Shown piece after piece: positions 54,929-63,735 of a stretch of DNA of 64,000 nucleotides (positions are counted from its first letter, which is position 1; the number at the start of each line of letters is the position of its first letter). Below the pieces are notes generated by a model. That model worked only from the letters and a program-made list of their open reading frames with translations. It searched no databases and had not been told where the DNA came from. A program made the position numbers and the translations under genes. Origin of the DNA: CAVRZJ01 sp964594125 (GTDB lineage: Bacteria; Acidobacteriota; Thermoanaerobaculia; Thermoanaerobaculales; Thermoanaerobaculaceae); assembly GCA_964594125.1 (NCBI GenBank), contig CAZQLL010000012.1, positions 43,037 to 107,036 of the forward strand. The letters run 5' to 3'.

Positions 54929-56467
54929 GTGCCTAGGATCACGAGGACCAGCCTGAACGCCTATGGCCTGGCTGCTGCGGCCGGAGTGGTGCTGGCGCTG
55001 GCATTGCCGGGGCCGGCGCTGTGGCCGCTCGTGCTCGCCGTCCCGGGCCTGTTGGCGGCGGCGCTCGGCGGCCGGAGCGGGTGGGCGGCGTTCCGGGTGG
55101 GCTGGTTCGGCGGCCTCGCGCAGTGGCTCGCCGCGGTGCCGTGGGTGGTCATCGTGCTGCACCGACACGGCAAGCTGCCGCTCCCGCTCGCGCTGCTCGC
55201 GCTGCTGCTGATGGCGGGCATCCTCGGCCTGCAGTGGGGCCTCGCGGCGTGGGCGGCGACGCGCGGCGGCGCGCGGGCGCTGCCGTGGCTGCTTCCGCTC
55301 TCGCTGGCGGCGGTGGAGCAGCTCCAGCGGCTGCCGCCGTGGATCTTCCCATGGAACCCTGTCGCGGCAGTGGCGACGGCGGCGCCGCCGCTGATGGCGC
55401 CGCTGCCCGTGCTCGGCGCCGCCGGACTGTCGCTCGTGATGCTGCTCGCCGGCAGCGCCGCCGGCGAGCTGGTGCGCGGCCGCCGGCGCGCGGGCGCGGC
55501 GCTCGCGGCCGTGTCGGTCGGCGTGTTCGGTCTCGCCGCCGCCGTCTCGCCGCGCTTCGTCCCGACGGCGGAGCCGGTGCGGGCGGCGGCGGTGCAGCCC
55601 AATGTGCCGCTCGAGGTGCGCTGGGACGCCGACAACCTCGCCGCGATCGAGGCGCGCGTGTGGCGGCTGACCCTCACGGCCGCGGCCGCGGGCGCGCGCT
55701 GGATCGTCTGGCCCGAAAGCGCGATCCCCCGCTACGTCGAGCGCGACCCGGAGCATCGGCGGGCGATCGAAACGGCCGCGGCGGCCACCGGCGCGTGGCT
55801 GACGGTCGGATCGATCGGCTTCGGCGCCGACGGCGAGTCGTACTACAACTCGGTGTTCTCATTCGCGCCCGGAGGGCGGGTGCCGTGGCGCTACGACAAG
55901 GTGCACCTGGTGCCGTTCGGCGAGTACGTGCCGCTCGCCGGCCGCATCGCCCCGCTGCGCCCGCTGGTGCGCGAGGTCGGCTCGTTCACGCCGGGAACGA
56001 GCCTGCTGCCGCTGCCCGGCCCGGCCGGGCCGGTCGGATTGGCGGTGTGCTACGAGGTCACCTACCCGGGGTTGTTCGCGGCGCAGGTCGTGAACGGCGC
56101 GGCGGTGCTCGCGACGATCACGAACGACGGGTGGTACGGCGACTCGGCGGCGCCGCGGCAGCACCTGGCGCTGGCGCAGCTCCGGGCGGCGGAGAGCCGC
56201 CGCTGGCTCGTGCGCGCGGCGAACACCGGGATCTCGGCGCTCGTCGATCCCTACGGGCGGGTCGTGGAGCGCCTGGGGATGGGACGCGAGGGGGTGGTGT
56301 CCGGAGAGGTGCAAGCCGGCGCCGGCGTCACGCCGGCCGTCCGGCACGGCCCGGCGCTCCGCGGCGGCCTCGTCGCACTCGCCGCCGCTGCTATACTCCT
56401 CGCCGGCCGGCGCCGCCGGCTTGCTCCTTCAGGCGGTCGCAAGCCTCTGGAAGCGAGGACGATATGA
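54929..56467 (+). CDS. lnt: Apolipoprotein N-acyltransferase
   Basis: The 512-residue protein has six to seven transmembrane helices, then a nitrilase-type domain with its catalytic triad: Glu in VWPESAIPRY, Lys in RYDKVHLVPFGEYVPL and Cys in LAVCYEVTYP. NDGWYGDSAAPRQHLALAQL is the usual family stretch. It transfers a third acyl chain to lipoproteins in the inner membrane, matching the many lipoproteins in this window. The GTG at 54929 is used; a 95-nt purine-rich gap follows lipA. The stop overlaps prfB (ATGA). Confidence 0.93.
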   Translation: MPRITRTSLNAYGLAAAAGVVLALALPGPALWPLVLAVPGLLAAALGGRSGWAAFRVGWFGGLAQWLAAVPWVVIVLHRHGKLPLPLALLALLLMAGILGLQWGLAAWAATRGGARALPWLLPLSLAAVEQLQRLPPWIFPWNPVAAVATAAPPLMAPLPVLGAAGLSLVMLLAGSAAGELVRGRRRAGAALAAVSVGVFGLAAAVSPRFVPTAEPVRAAAVQPNVPLEVRWDADNLAAIEARVWRLTLTAAAAGARWIVWPESAIPRYVERDPEHRRAIETAAAATGAWLTVGSIGFGADGESYYNSVFSFAPGGRVPWRYDKVHLVPFGEYVPLAGRIAPLRPLVREVGSFTPGTSLLPLPGPAGPVGLAVCYEVTYPGLFAAQVVNGAAVLATITNDGWYGDSAAPRQHLALAQLRAAESRRWLVRAANTGISALVDPYGRVVERLGMGREGVVSGEVQAGAGVTPAVRHGPALRGGLVALAAAAILLAGRRRRLAPSGGRKPLEARTI

Positions 56468-57568
56468 TCGAGGACGTGAAGGCCCGCGCGGCCGCGGTGA
56501 AGGAGCTCGTCGACGGGCTGCGGGGGTACCTTTGACGCCTCCGCACTGCAGGCGGAGCTCGACAGGATCTCGGACGACACGCAGCGGCCCGACTTCTGGA
56601 ACCACCAGGAGAAGGCGCGCGAGGTGATGCGCCGGCAGCGCGCCGTCGAGGCCAGGGTGGCGACGGCGCGCTTCCTCGCCGAGACGAGCGAGGAGATCGA
56701 GGTGCTGCTCGAGCTCGCCGCCGAGGATCCGGCGGGCGAGGGAGAGCTCGAGGAGCTGCTCGACCGCATCGAGCCGAAGGTCGAGCGCATCGCGCTCGAG
56801 ACCAAGATGACCGGCGAGCACGACGCCGCCAACGCCTATCTCGAGGTCCACCCGGGCGCCGGCGGCACCGACTCAGCCGACTGGGCGGCGATGCTGCTGC
56901 GCATGTACCTGCGGTGGTGCGAGCGGCGCGGGCTCGAGGCCGAGGTGCTCGACACCCAGGACGCCGAGGAGGCGGGGATCAAGGCCGCGACCGTGCTGGT
57001 GCGCGGCGAGTACGCCTACGGCTACCTCAAGGGCGAGAACGGCATCCACCGGCTGGTGCGGATCTCGCCGTTCGGCAGCAAGGTCCGCCAGACCTCGTTC
57101 GCCTCCGTCCACATCTACCCGGAGGTCGACGAGGAGGTCGAGGTCGAGCTCAACGACAAGGACATCCGCATCGACCGCTTCTGCTCCTCGGGACCGGGTG
57201 GGCAGGGCGTCAACACGACGTACTCCGCGGTCCGGCTGACGCACCTGCCGACCAACATCGTCGTGAGCTGCCAGAACGAGCGTTCGCAGATCAAGAACCT
57301 GGCGCAGGCGATGAAGGTTCTCCGCGCCCGTCTGTTCGAGCTGGAGCGCGCCAAGAAGGAGGAGGAGCTTGACAAGCTCAAGGGCCCGAAGAAGGACATC
57401 TCGTTCGGGCATCAGATCCGCTCCTACGTCCTGCAGCCGTACCGCCTGGTCAAGGACTTGCGCACCGACTACGAGGTCGGCGATGCCGACCGCGTGCTCG
57501 ACGGCGACATCGACGGCTTCATCGACGCCTACCTCAAGCAGCAGGCGCTCGCCGCGAGGCAGGAGTAG
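56464..57568 (+). CDS. prfB: Peptide chain release factor 2, expressed through a +1 programmed frameshift
   Basis: The first reading frame starts with the ATG at 56464 and encodes 23 residues ending ...LRGYL, then meets TGA at 56533-56535. Shifting one base forward (GAC at 56534) opens the remaining 344 codons, giving a 367-residue RF2. The protein has the stop-codon-reading SPF motif (RISPFGSKVRQTSFAS), which marks RF2 rather than RF1, and the catalytic GGQ in SGPGGQGVNTTYSAVRLTH. The frameshift is the standard autoregulation of RF2 and not an error. The start overlaps the lnt stop. Confidence 0.97.
56521..56536 (+). promoter_or_regulatory. RF2 programmed +1 frameshift site
   Basis: The sequence CGGGGGTACCTTTGAC contains an internal Shine-Dalgarno-like GGGGG, a 3-nt spacing and the slippery CTT followed by TGA-C. 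This matches the prfB recoding site of most bacteria (AGGGGGTATCTTTGAC). Confidence 0.97.
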
Positions 57569-57866
57569 GCCGTGGCCCGTGGCCCGTGCCCCGCAGCCCG
57601 TACGAGCCCGGTCAAGGCCGCGCCTGCTCTGGTCGGAACGGCCACGACAACGGGACGGGCGGCGCCGGAGAGCACAGCCGGCGGCCGCCGGGCCCGCTAG
57701 CTGCCGATGCGTCAACCGTCCCCACGGAAGCCAGGCGGCACGACCTCTCGGGGGCCCCGGGCGGCCTCCGGCGCCCCCCCCGCGACGGACCACGGGCCCC
57801 GGGCCACGGACCACGGGTCCCGCGCCACGGACCACGGGTCCCGCGCCACGGGCCCCGGGCCACGGA
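57569..57866. repeat. Pair of oppositely oriented heptanucleotide arrays around a spacer of about 190 nt
   Basis: The left array (57569-57600) begins at the prfB stop and reads CCGTGG, CCCGTGG, CCCGTGC, CCCGCAG, CCCGT. The right array (57790-57866) has 11 units of CCACGGG, CCCCGGG, CCACGGA and TCCCGCG, including an exact 21-nt higher-order repeat at 57804-57824 and 57825-57845 (CCACGGA-CCACGGG-TCCCGCG). The arrangement mirrors the one at 47.1-47.3 kb. Confidence 0.88.
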
Positions 57867-59044
57867 TTTCCTGGTGCTCGCCGCTGCCGCCGACGCGCTC
57901 CGGGGTCGCGGACTACGCGGCGGAGGTCCTTCCGCACCTGGCGGCCGCCGCGAAGGTGCGCGTGGTGCGGCCGCCGGAGTGGGACCCGGCCGGCGCCGGG
58001 GAATGGGCGCGCGGCTTCGCCACCGTCGGCGCCGCGGCGCCCGCGCGCGCCGGCTGGACGGAGCTGCTCCACCTCGGCAACAACCCGTACCACCTGTGGG
58101 TGCTCGACCGCCTGCGCCGGCTCGGCGGGGTGGTCGTGCTGCACGACACCGTGCTCCACCACGTGCTGGTCGAGGAGGCGGCGTCGACCGGCGCCTGGGA
58201 ACGCTGGGAGCGCGATCTCGAGGCCGCCCACGGTGCGCGCGGCGCGGCGCTTGCCGCGGCGCGCCGGTGGGGCTACACCGGCCGTCTCGACCCGTTCCTG
58301 CTGCCCGCCCGCGGCGCCGTGCTGGCGCGGGCGAGCGCCGTGATCGTGCACTCGGAGGCTGCCGAGCGCGCGGTGCGGGCGGCGGCGCCGGCGGCGCCGG
58401 TGCGGCGGGTGCCGCTCGCGGTCGCGGCGCTGCCCGCCGGCGGCCGGCAGCGCTGGCGGCGCCGCCTCGAGGCGCGCGCCGGCGAGCTGCTGGTCACCCA
58501 CCTCGGGTTCCTCACCCCCGAGAAGGGGCTCGACGTTGTGCTGCGGGCGCTCGTCGCGCTCGCCGAGCTCGGTGTCCCGTTCCGCTTCGTGATCGTCGGC
58601 GACGGCGTGCGCGAGTCCGGTTTCGCCCGCGCCGTGGCGGCGGCGGGGCTCGGCGACCGCGTCGTTCTGTGGGGGTACGCCGACCGCGAGCAGCTCGGCG
58701 GCATCGTCGAGGCCAGCGATCTCGGCCTGGTGCCGCGCTACCCGACGGCCGGGGAGACCTCGGCGGCGGCGCTCCGCTTCCTGGCAGCCGGGACGCCGGT
58801 CGTCGTCTCCGGGTACGGGCAGTTTCTCGAGCTGCCGCCCGCCGCCGCGCTGCGCGTCACGCCGGGGCGGCGGGGGGTCGCCGACCTCGTGCGCTGGGTC
58901 GCGCACCTCGCCGCCGACCGCGCGGCGCTCGAGCGCGCCGGCGCCGCGGCGCGCGCGGCCTGGCACGACGGCGGCCACGAGCCGGCCCGTGCCGCTGCCG
59001 CGCTGCTGGCGGCGCTGCGCAGCCTTCCGGCGCCGGCGGCGTGA
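57707..59044 (+). CDS. Glycosyltransferase, GT4-like (start uncertain)
   Basis: The conserved part begins at about 57868 with CSPLPPTRSGVADYAAEVLP, the usual N-terminal strand of GT-B glycosyltransferases of this group. It continues through VVVLHDTVLHHVLVEEA, a donor-binding half with VTHLGFLTPEKGLDVVLRAL and VIVGDG, and PRYPTAGETSAAALRFLAAG with the acidic nucleotide-sugar ligand. About 390 residues are conserved. The only ATG in frame before it is 57707, which would place about 54 residues encoded largely by the heptamer array at the N-terminus. Either this is a true extension or the original start was disrupted. The sugar and acceptor are unknown. Confidence 0.8.
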   Translation: MRQPSPRKPGGTTSRGPRAASGAPPATDHGPRATDHGSRATDHGSRATGPGPRISWCSPLPPTRSGVADYAAEVLPHLAAAAKVRVVRPPEWDPAGAGEWARGFATVGAAAPARAGWTELLHLGNNPYHLWVLDRLRRLGGVVVLHDTVLHHVLVEEAASTGAWERWERDLEAAHGARGAALAAARRWGYTGRLDPFLLPARGAVLARASAVIVHSEAAERAVRAAAPAAPVRRVPLAVAALPAGGRQRWRRRLEARAGELLVTHLGFLTPEKGLDVVLRALVALAELGVPFRFVIVGDGVRESGFARAVAAAGLGDRVVLWGYADREQLGGIVEASDLGLVPRYPTAGETSAAALRFLAAGTPVVVSGYGQFLELPPAAALRVTPGRRGVADLVRWVAHLAADRAALERAGAAARAAWHDGGHEPARAAAALLAALRSLPAPAA

Positions 59045-59124
59045 GGTTGCGCCGACCGCCGGACCCGGCGGCGCGGCGGCGGCGCCGGCCGCCGGCGCTG
59101 CGCCGGGGGTGATAGCCTTGCACG

Positions 59125-59856
59125 ATGCGACACGCCCTTGCCCGTGTGCTGCTGGTTCTCCTTCCGCTCGCCGGCGTGGCCGGGTGCGGCGGCGGCGGCG
59201 ACGCCTCGGGGCCGGCGCCCGCGCCGACCGCCCGAGACGGAGGCGCGGCGCTGACGCGGGCCGACATCGAGATGTTCGTCGCGGTGCGCGCCAAGGCGCT
59301 GGCGCGGATCGAGGCCGAGCTCGAGAAGGCGGAGGCGAGCGCCGGGTGGTCGGTGGCGCGCATCGCCGAGCTCTCGGTCGCGGAGCAGGACGCGGTCGCT
59401 GCCCTCGGGTTCGACTGGCGGCGCTACCGCTGGGTGCGCGAGGAGGTCGCCCGCCTGCTTTCCCTGGAGCGGCAGCGCGACGATTCCGAGATGCTCACGC
59501 TGGAGCTGACGCGCGCCCGCGAGGACCTGGCGGCGCAGCTCAAGATCGCGCGCGACCCGGCGAGCCGCCAGTTCCTCGAGGCGCAGATCGCCAGCCTCGG
59601 CGCGCAGCTCGACACGCTCGCGGGCGGCCGCCGCGTCTCCGACGCCGATGCCCGCAGCCTGGAGCTGATCGCCGCCGCGCGGGCCGACCTCGCCGTGCAG
59701 ATCGGGCGCAACGAGCGCATGCAGAAGCGGATCCGCGACCTGGTGCAGCGCCAGCGCGCCGGCGGGAGCGCCGCGCCGTCGGTCGCCACCGCGCCACCGC
59801 CGGCCGCCACGCCCGCGTCTGCGGCAGCCGTCACGCCGCCGCCGGGCGCACGCTGA
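59125..59856 (+). CDS. Predicted lipoprotein with coiled-coil region
   Basis: The 243-residue protein has a lipoprotein signal (VLLVLLPLAGVAGC, Cys21) followed by a glycine/alanine/proline linker. A long, highly charged helical part (about 45-210) is rich in Glu, Arg and Leu with heptad-like spacing, for example EEVARLLSLERQRDDSEMLT and TRAREDLAAQLKIARD. The tail is Ala/Pro-rich. I recognise no family. A TAGCCT hexamer ends 6 nt before the ATG. It could be a periplasmic structural or scaffold lipoprotein. Confidence 0.75.
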   Translation: MRHALARVLLVLLPLAGVAGCGGGGDASGPAPAPTARDGGAALTRADIEMFVAVRAKALARIEAELEKAEASAGWSVARIAELSVAEQDAVAALGFDWRRYRWVREEVARLLSLERQRDDSEMLTLELTRAREDLAAQLKIARDPASRQFLEAQIASLGAQLDTLAGGRRVSDADARSLELIAAARADLAVQIGRNERMQKRIRDLVQRQRAGGSAAPSVATAPPPAATPASAAAVTPPPGAR

Positions 59857-60009
59857 CCGCGGGCGACGGCCTCTTCCCCGCAGGCCTGCGGTCTTACCTC
59901 ATCCGAGAACAGGGCGCGGGCCGGCTTTGCCCTCATTCCCCGTGGCGACGATCAACCGTCATGAACGACTGGCAACCGTCATCTGTCGCCTGGCTACCGC
60001 CGGCGTGCC

Positions 60010-60678
60010 TCAGGTGATCGACGCCATGCGCGAGGCGTGGGTGAGGAAGAACGAGAGCAGCTCGAGGTTGATCTTGAGGTCGACGTTCTTCAGCTTCACC
60101 TCGGGGTGGCCCTTGAGCTGCGTCGGCGCGAAGTTGAGCACCGCCTGCACCCCGGCCTCGACGAGCTCGTCGAACACCCTCTGCGCGGCGGTCGCCGGGA
60201 CGGTGATCACCCCGATGTGCACTCGCCGGTCTTTCACAATCGCGGACAACTGAGAAACGCTCTCGACCGCCAGACCGCCCGGCACCTTCTTGCCGAGCTT
60301 GTGCGGGTCGGCATCGAGGATTGCAACGATCCGGAACCCCCCGGTGTTGAAGCCGGAGTAGTACGACAGCGCGGTACCGAGGTTGCCCGCGCCGACCACC
60401 AGCACCCGGCGCTCCTCGTTCAGGCCCAGGATGTTCACCAGGTGCTCGCGAAGCTGCGCCACGTTGTAGCCGACGCCGCGGATCCCGAACTCGCCGAAGT
60501 ACGCCAGATCCTTGCGGATCTGCGCCGAGTTGAGGTGGAAGCGGTCCGCCAGCTCCTGCGAGGAAACCGTCGTGACCTCCTCCGCCTCGAGCTGCTGCAG
60601 GCAGCGGAGGTAGACGGAGAGGCGGTTGATCGTCAGCTCCGAGATGCTCTCGACCGGGATGTAGCGCTTGAAGGCCAC
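60010..60678 (-). CDS. rex: Redox-sensing transcriptional repressor Rex
   Basis: The 222-residue protein has an N-terminal winged helix (residues 10-80, with SISELTINRLSVYLRCL, TTVSSQELADRFHLNSAQIRKDLAYFGEFG) and a Rossmann domain with VVGAGNLGTALSYY (GAGNLG at 96-101). Rex senses the NADH/NAD+ ratio and represses fermentative and respiratory genes. The GTG start lies 5 nt downstream of the nuoN stop, and its ribosome-binding site GAGGTGAG overlaps that stop. Rex is thus co-transcribed with the NADH dehydrogenase genes, which links the sensor with the NADH-oxidising enzyme. Confidence 0.95.
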   Translation of the reverse strand: MAFKRYIPVESISELTINRLSVYLRCLQQLEAEEVTTVSSQELADRFHLNSAQIRKDLAYFGEFGIRGVGYNVAQLREHLVNILGLNEERRVLVVGAGNLGTALSYYSGFNTGGFRIVAILDADPHKLGKKVPGGLAVESVSQLSAIVKDRRVHIGVITVPATAAQRVFDELVEAGVQAVLNFAPTQLKGHPEVKLKNVDLKINLELLSFFLTHASRMASIT

Positions 60679-60683
60679 GGGTC

Positions 60684-62126
60684 TCACCTCACCAGGGTTC
60701 TTGCGGCCGCCTCGGCCGCGTCGAGGACCCACGCCGGGGCGACGCCGAGCACGACGATCGCGATCGTGCAGGCGACCGCCACCAGACGGACCGCCCACGG
60801 TTGCGTGAATCGGGGGGCGCGCTTCGGAAGCGGCTTCATGTACAGATAGAATACCACGCGCACGTAGTAGAAAACTGAGACGAGGCTGGCGAGAACGCCG
60901 ACGACGGCGAGCCAGACGAGGTGCTGGTCGACCGCCGCGCGGAACACCAGGAACTTGGCGACGAAGCCGCCGGTCGGCGGGATGCCGGCGAGCGAGAACA
61001 TCGCCACCGCGAGGGCGAACGCCATCCACGGCCGCTCCCAGCCCTGGCCCGCGAGGTCGGTGAGCAGGTGGGGCTCCTCCTCGCTCTCCGAGAAGGCGCT
61101 CACCACGGCGAACGCCGCGATGTTCATGACTGTGTAGGCGGCGAGGTACACCAGCGTCCCGGCGACGCCCTCGAAGCCGAAGGCGACGATGCCGACCGCG
61201 GCGTACCCCATGTGGGCGATGCCGGAGTAGGCGAGCATGCGCTTGACGTCGCGCTGGGCGATCGCCACCAGGTTGCCGATCACCATCGAGAGCACGGCGA
61301 CCGCCGCGAGCAACGCCGTCCAGCGCGGCGTCACCGCGGCCGGCGCGGCCGCGAGCACCAGGCGGGCAAGCACCACGAGCGCCGCGCCCTTGGGGACCAC
61401 CGACAGGAACGCAGTGACCGGCGTCGGCGACCCCTGGTAGACGTCCGGCGCCCAGGCGTGGAACGGCGCCAGCGCCAGCTTGAAGCCGAGGCCGGCGAGG
61501 AGCAGCGCTAGCGCCGCGATGACCAGCACGTTGCCGGCGAGCGCGCCGCCGGCGGCGAGCGGCGCCACCTCCGAGAGCGAGAACGTGCCGGTCGCGCCGT
61601 ACAGCAGCGCCGTGCCGAACAGAAGCAGCGCCGTCGCGACGGCCCCGGTCACCAGGTACTTCCACCCGGCCTCGAGGGAGAGCTGGCTGTCGCGGTGGAA
61701 GGCGTTGAGCACGTAGAGCGAGATCGACAGCAGCTCGAGCCCGACGAAGACCACCAGCAGGTGGTCGGCCTTGGCCATCACCATGGCGCCGGTGGCGGCC
61801 CACAGCAACAGGCCGTAGAACTCGCCGTAGCGCGCCTTGGTGCGGTCGAGGTAAGCGTCCGCCATCGCCGCGACCAGCACGACCGCGACGAGGATGTACG
61901 AGTCGACGAAGCGGGCGAGCGGGTCGACCAGCAGCGCCCCCGACCACACGGCGCCAGGAAGCGGCTCGATCCAGCGCGCCGCCAGCGCGCCGGCGCCCGC
62001 GAGGCATGCGAGCACGCCGAAGCGGGGGCGGAGCGCGGGGACGAACGCGTCGGCGAGCACGAGCGCGCACCCCGCGAGCACCATGATCAGCTCGGGAACG
62101 ATGGTGGCGAGTTCGGTGGGGGTCAC
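60684..62126 (-). CDS. nuoN: NADH-quinone oxidoreductase subunit N
   Basis: The 480-residue protein has 14 or so transmembrane helices and antiporter-like motifs: FKLALAPFHAWAPDVYQGSP, TAFLSVVPKGAALVVLARL and NLVAIAQRDVKRMLAYSGIAHMGYA, with the conserved lysines of the proton path. It is the last subunit gene of the operon and carries a GTG start 4 nt after the nuoM stop. Confidence 0.95.
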   Translation of the reverse strand: MTPTELATIVPELIMVLAGCALVLADAFVPALRPRFGVLACLAGAGALAARWIEPLPGAVWSGALLVDPLARFVDSYILVAVVLVAAMADAYLDRTKARYGEFYGLLLWAATGAMVMAKADHLLVVFVGLELLSISLYVLNAFHRDSQLSLEAGWKYLVTGAVATALLLFGTALLYGATGTFSLSEVAPLAAGGALAGNVLVIAALALLLAGLGFKLALAPFHAWAPDVYQGSPTPVTAFLSVVPKGAALVVLARLVLAAAPAAVTPRWTALLAAVAVLSMVIGNLVAIAQRDVKRMLAYSGIAHMGYAAVGIVAFGFEGVAGTLVYLAAYTVMNIAAFAVVSAFSESEEEPHLLTDLAGQGWERPWMAFALAVAMFSLAGIPPTGGFVAKFLVFRAAVDQHLVWLAVVGVLASLVSVFYYVRVVFYLYMKPLPKRAPRFTQPWAVRLVAVACTIAIVVLGVAPAWVLDAAEAAARTLVR

Positions 62127-62129
62127 GCG

Positions 62130-63629
62130 TCAGCCTCCGATCAGATGCCGAACGGCCGTCTCCGAGAGCGAGAGGAACGTGCCCGGCTGCACGCCCACCC
62201 AGACCATCATCACTGCCAGCGGCGAGAACGCCAGCAGCTCGCGCCAGGTCATGTCGGCGAGCGTCCGGTTCTCGTCGTGGGTCAGCGCGTTCCAGAAGAC
62301 CCGCTGGACGAGCGAGAGCATGTAGACGGTGCCGAGGACGATGCCCGTCGCCGCCAGGATCACCGCGACCGGGTGCCGCGCCCAGGAGCCGGTGAGGATC
62401 AGGAACTCGCCGACGAAGCCGTTCAGGCCCGGCAGCCCGATCGAGCTCAGCGTCGCGAGCAGGAACGCGAACGTGTACACCGGCATCACCGCCGCCAGCC
62501 CGCTGTAGTCCTCGATGAGGCGGGTGTGGCGGCGGTCGTAGATGACGCCGACGAGCATGAAGAGGGCGCCGGTCGAAAGTCCGTGGTTGACCATCTGGAT
62601 CAGCGCCCCCTGCGTCGACGCCGCCGTCCCGGCGAACAGCCCGAGCACGATGAACCCCATGTGCGACACCGACGAGTAGGCGACCAGCTTCTTCATGTCC
62701 TTCTGCGCCCACGACACCAGCGCGCCGTAGATGATCGCGATCACCGCGAGCGTCAGGAACAGCGGCGTCGCGCGCTCCCACGCCGCGGGGAACAGCGGCC
62801 GGTTGAAGCGCAGCAGGCCGTAGGTCCCGAGCTTCAGGAGCACGCCGGCGAGCACGATCGAGCCGCCGGTGGGCGCCTCGACGTGCGCGTCGGGCAGCCA
62901 CGTGTGCAGCGGGAACACCGGGACCTTGATCGCGAAGGCGAGGGCGAACGCGGCGAACACCAGCATCTGCGGCGAGGCCCAGAACCCTTCGCCCATCGGC
63001 AGCTTCAGTTTCAGCATGTCCTCGTAGGCCCACGACCAGGCGCCGGTCTGGGCGTGGTGCTGCACCGCCATGTAAAGGATGCCGACGAGCATCAGCAGCG
63101 AGCCCGCGAGCGTGAAGATCACGAACTTCACGGCGGCGTAGATGCGCCGCTCGCCGCCCCAGACGCCGATGATGAAGTACATCGGCAGCAGCATCAGCTC
63201 CCAGAACACGTAGAACAGGAACAGGTCGGTCGCGAGGAACGCGCCGATCATGCCGGTCTCGAGCAGCAGCATCGCGACCAGGTAACCCTTGACCTGCTTC
63301 GTCACCGATCCCCACGACGAGATGAACACCAGCGGCTGCAGGAAGGCGGTGAGCAGCACCAGCACCAAGGAGACCCCGTCCATGCCGAGGCGGTAGGAGA
63401 TGCCGGCCGTCGGCAGCCACTGCCGCACCTCGACGAGCTGGAACCCCGGGTTCGCGGCGTCGAAGCGCGCCCACGCCATGCCGGCGAAGGCGAGCGTCGC
63501 CAGCGATGCCAGCAGCGCCGCCCAGCGGCACGCCGTCTCGGCCCGGCGCGGCGCCAGCACCAGCAGCAGCAGCCCCACCGCCCCCGGGGTGAGGGTGATC
63601 AGGGAGAGCAGAGAGTCGTTGATAGGCAC
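62130..63629 (-). CDS. nuoM: NADH-quinone oxidoreductase subunit M
   Basis: The 499-residue protein has about 14 transmembrane helices, with the conserved Glu of helix 5 (FYVFWELMLLPMYFIIG) and lysines in FPLHTWLPDAHVEAPTGGSI and LLKLGTYGLLRF. WAQKDMKKLVAYSSVSHMGF is the discontinuous-helix region. It forms an antiporter-like proton channel in complex I. A GTG start at 63629 is used. The gap to nuoL contains a heptanucleotide array, unusual inside this operon. Confidence 0.95.
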   Translation of the reverse strand: MPINDSLLSLITLTPGAVGLLLLVLAPRRAETACRWAALLASLATLAFAGMAWARFDAANPGFQLVEVRQWLPTAGISYRLGMDGVSLVLVLLTAFLQPLVFISSWGSVTKQVKGYLVAMLLLETGMIGAFLATDLFLFYVFWELMLLPMYFIIGVWGGERRIYAAVKFVIFTLAGSLLMLVGILYMAVQHHAQTGAWSWAYEDMLKLKLPMGEGFWASPQMLVFAAFALAFAIKVPVFPLHTWLPDAHVEAPTGGSIVLAGVLLKLGTYGLLRFNRPLFPAAWERATPLFLTLAVIAIIYGALVSWAQKDMKKLVAYSSVSHMGFIVLGLFAGTAASTQGALIQMVNHGLSTGALFMLVGVIYDRRHTRLIEDYSGLAAVMPVYTFAFLLATLSSIGLPGLNGFVGEFLILTGSWARHPVAVILAATGIVLGTVYMLSLVQRVFWNALTHDENRTLADMTWRELLAFSPLAVMMVWVGVQPGTFLSLSETAVRHLIGG

Positions 63630-63683
63630 GTTGGCCCCCTACCGTAGATCCCGCGTCGACGTGGTGCAGTTCCGCGTGGCCAC

Positions 63684-63735
63684 TTCCTCGTTCCTCCTCG
63701 CGCCTCGTGCCTCCGGCCTCGCGCCTCGTGCCCCT
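63684..63735. repeat. Heptanucleotide array of a different sequence between nuoL and nuoM
   Basis: Units TTCCTCG, TTCCTCC, then after a 3-nt break CGCCTCG, TGCCTCC, GGCCTCG, CGCCTCG, TGCCCCT. The period is 7 nt as in the CCACGRR arrays, but the unit is NGCCTCG. The array touches the nuoL stop codon. Confidence 0.75.

Noticed and set aside
56464..56535. Premature stop making prfB a pseudogene
   Set aside because: The TGA is the conserved RF2 frameshift site with slippery CTT and upstream GGGGG motif.
60720..63640. Long + strand open frames opposite nuoN and nuoM
   Set aside because: They are antisense to well-conserved complex I genes and consist of charged low-complexity sequence.
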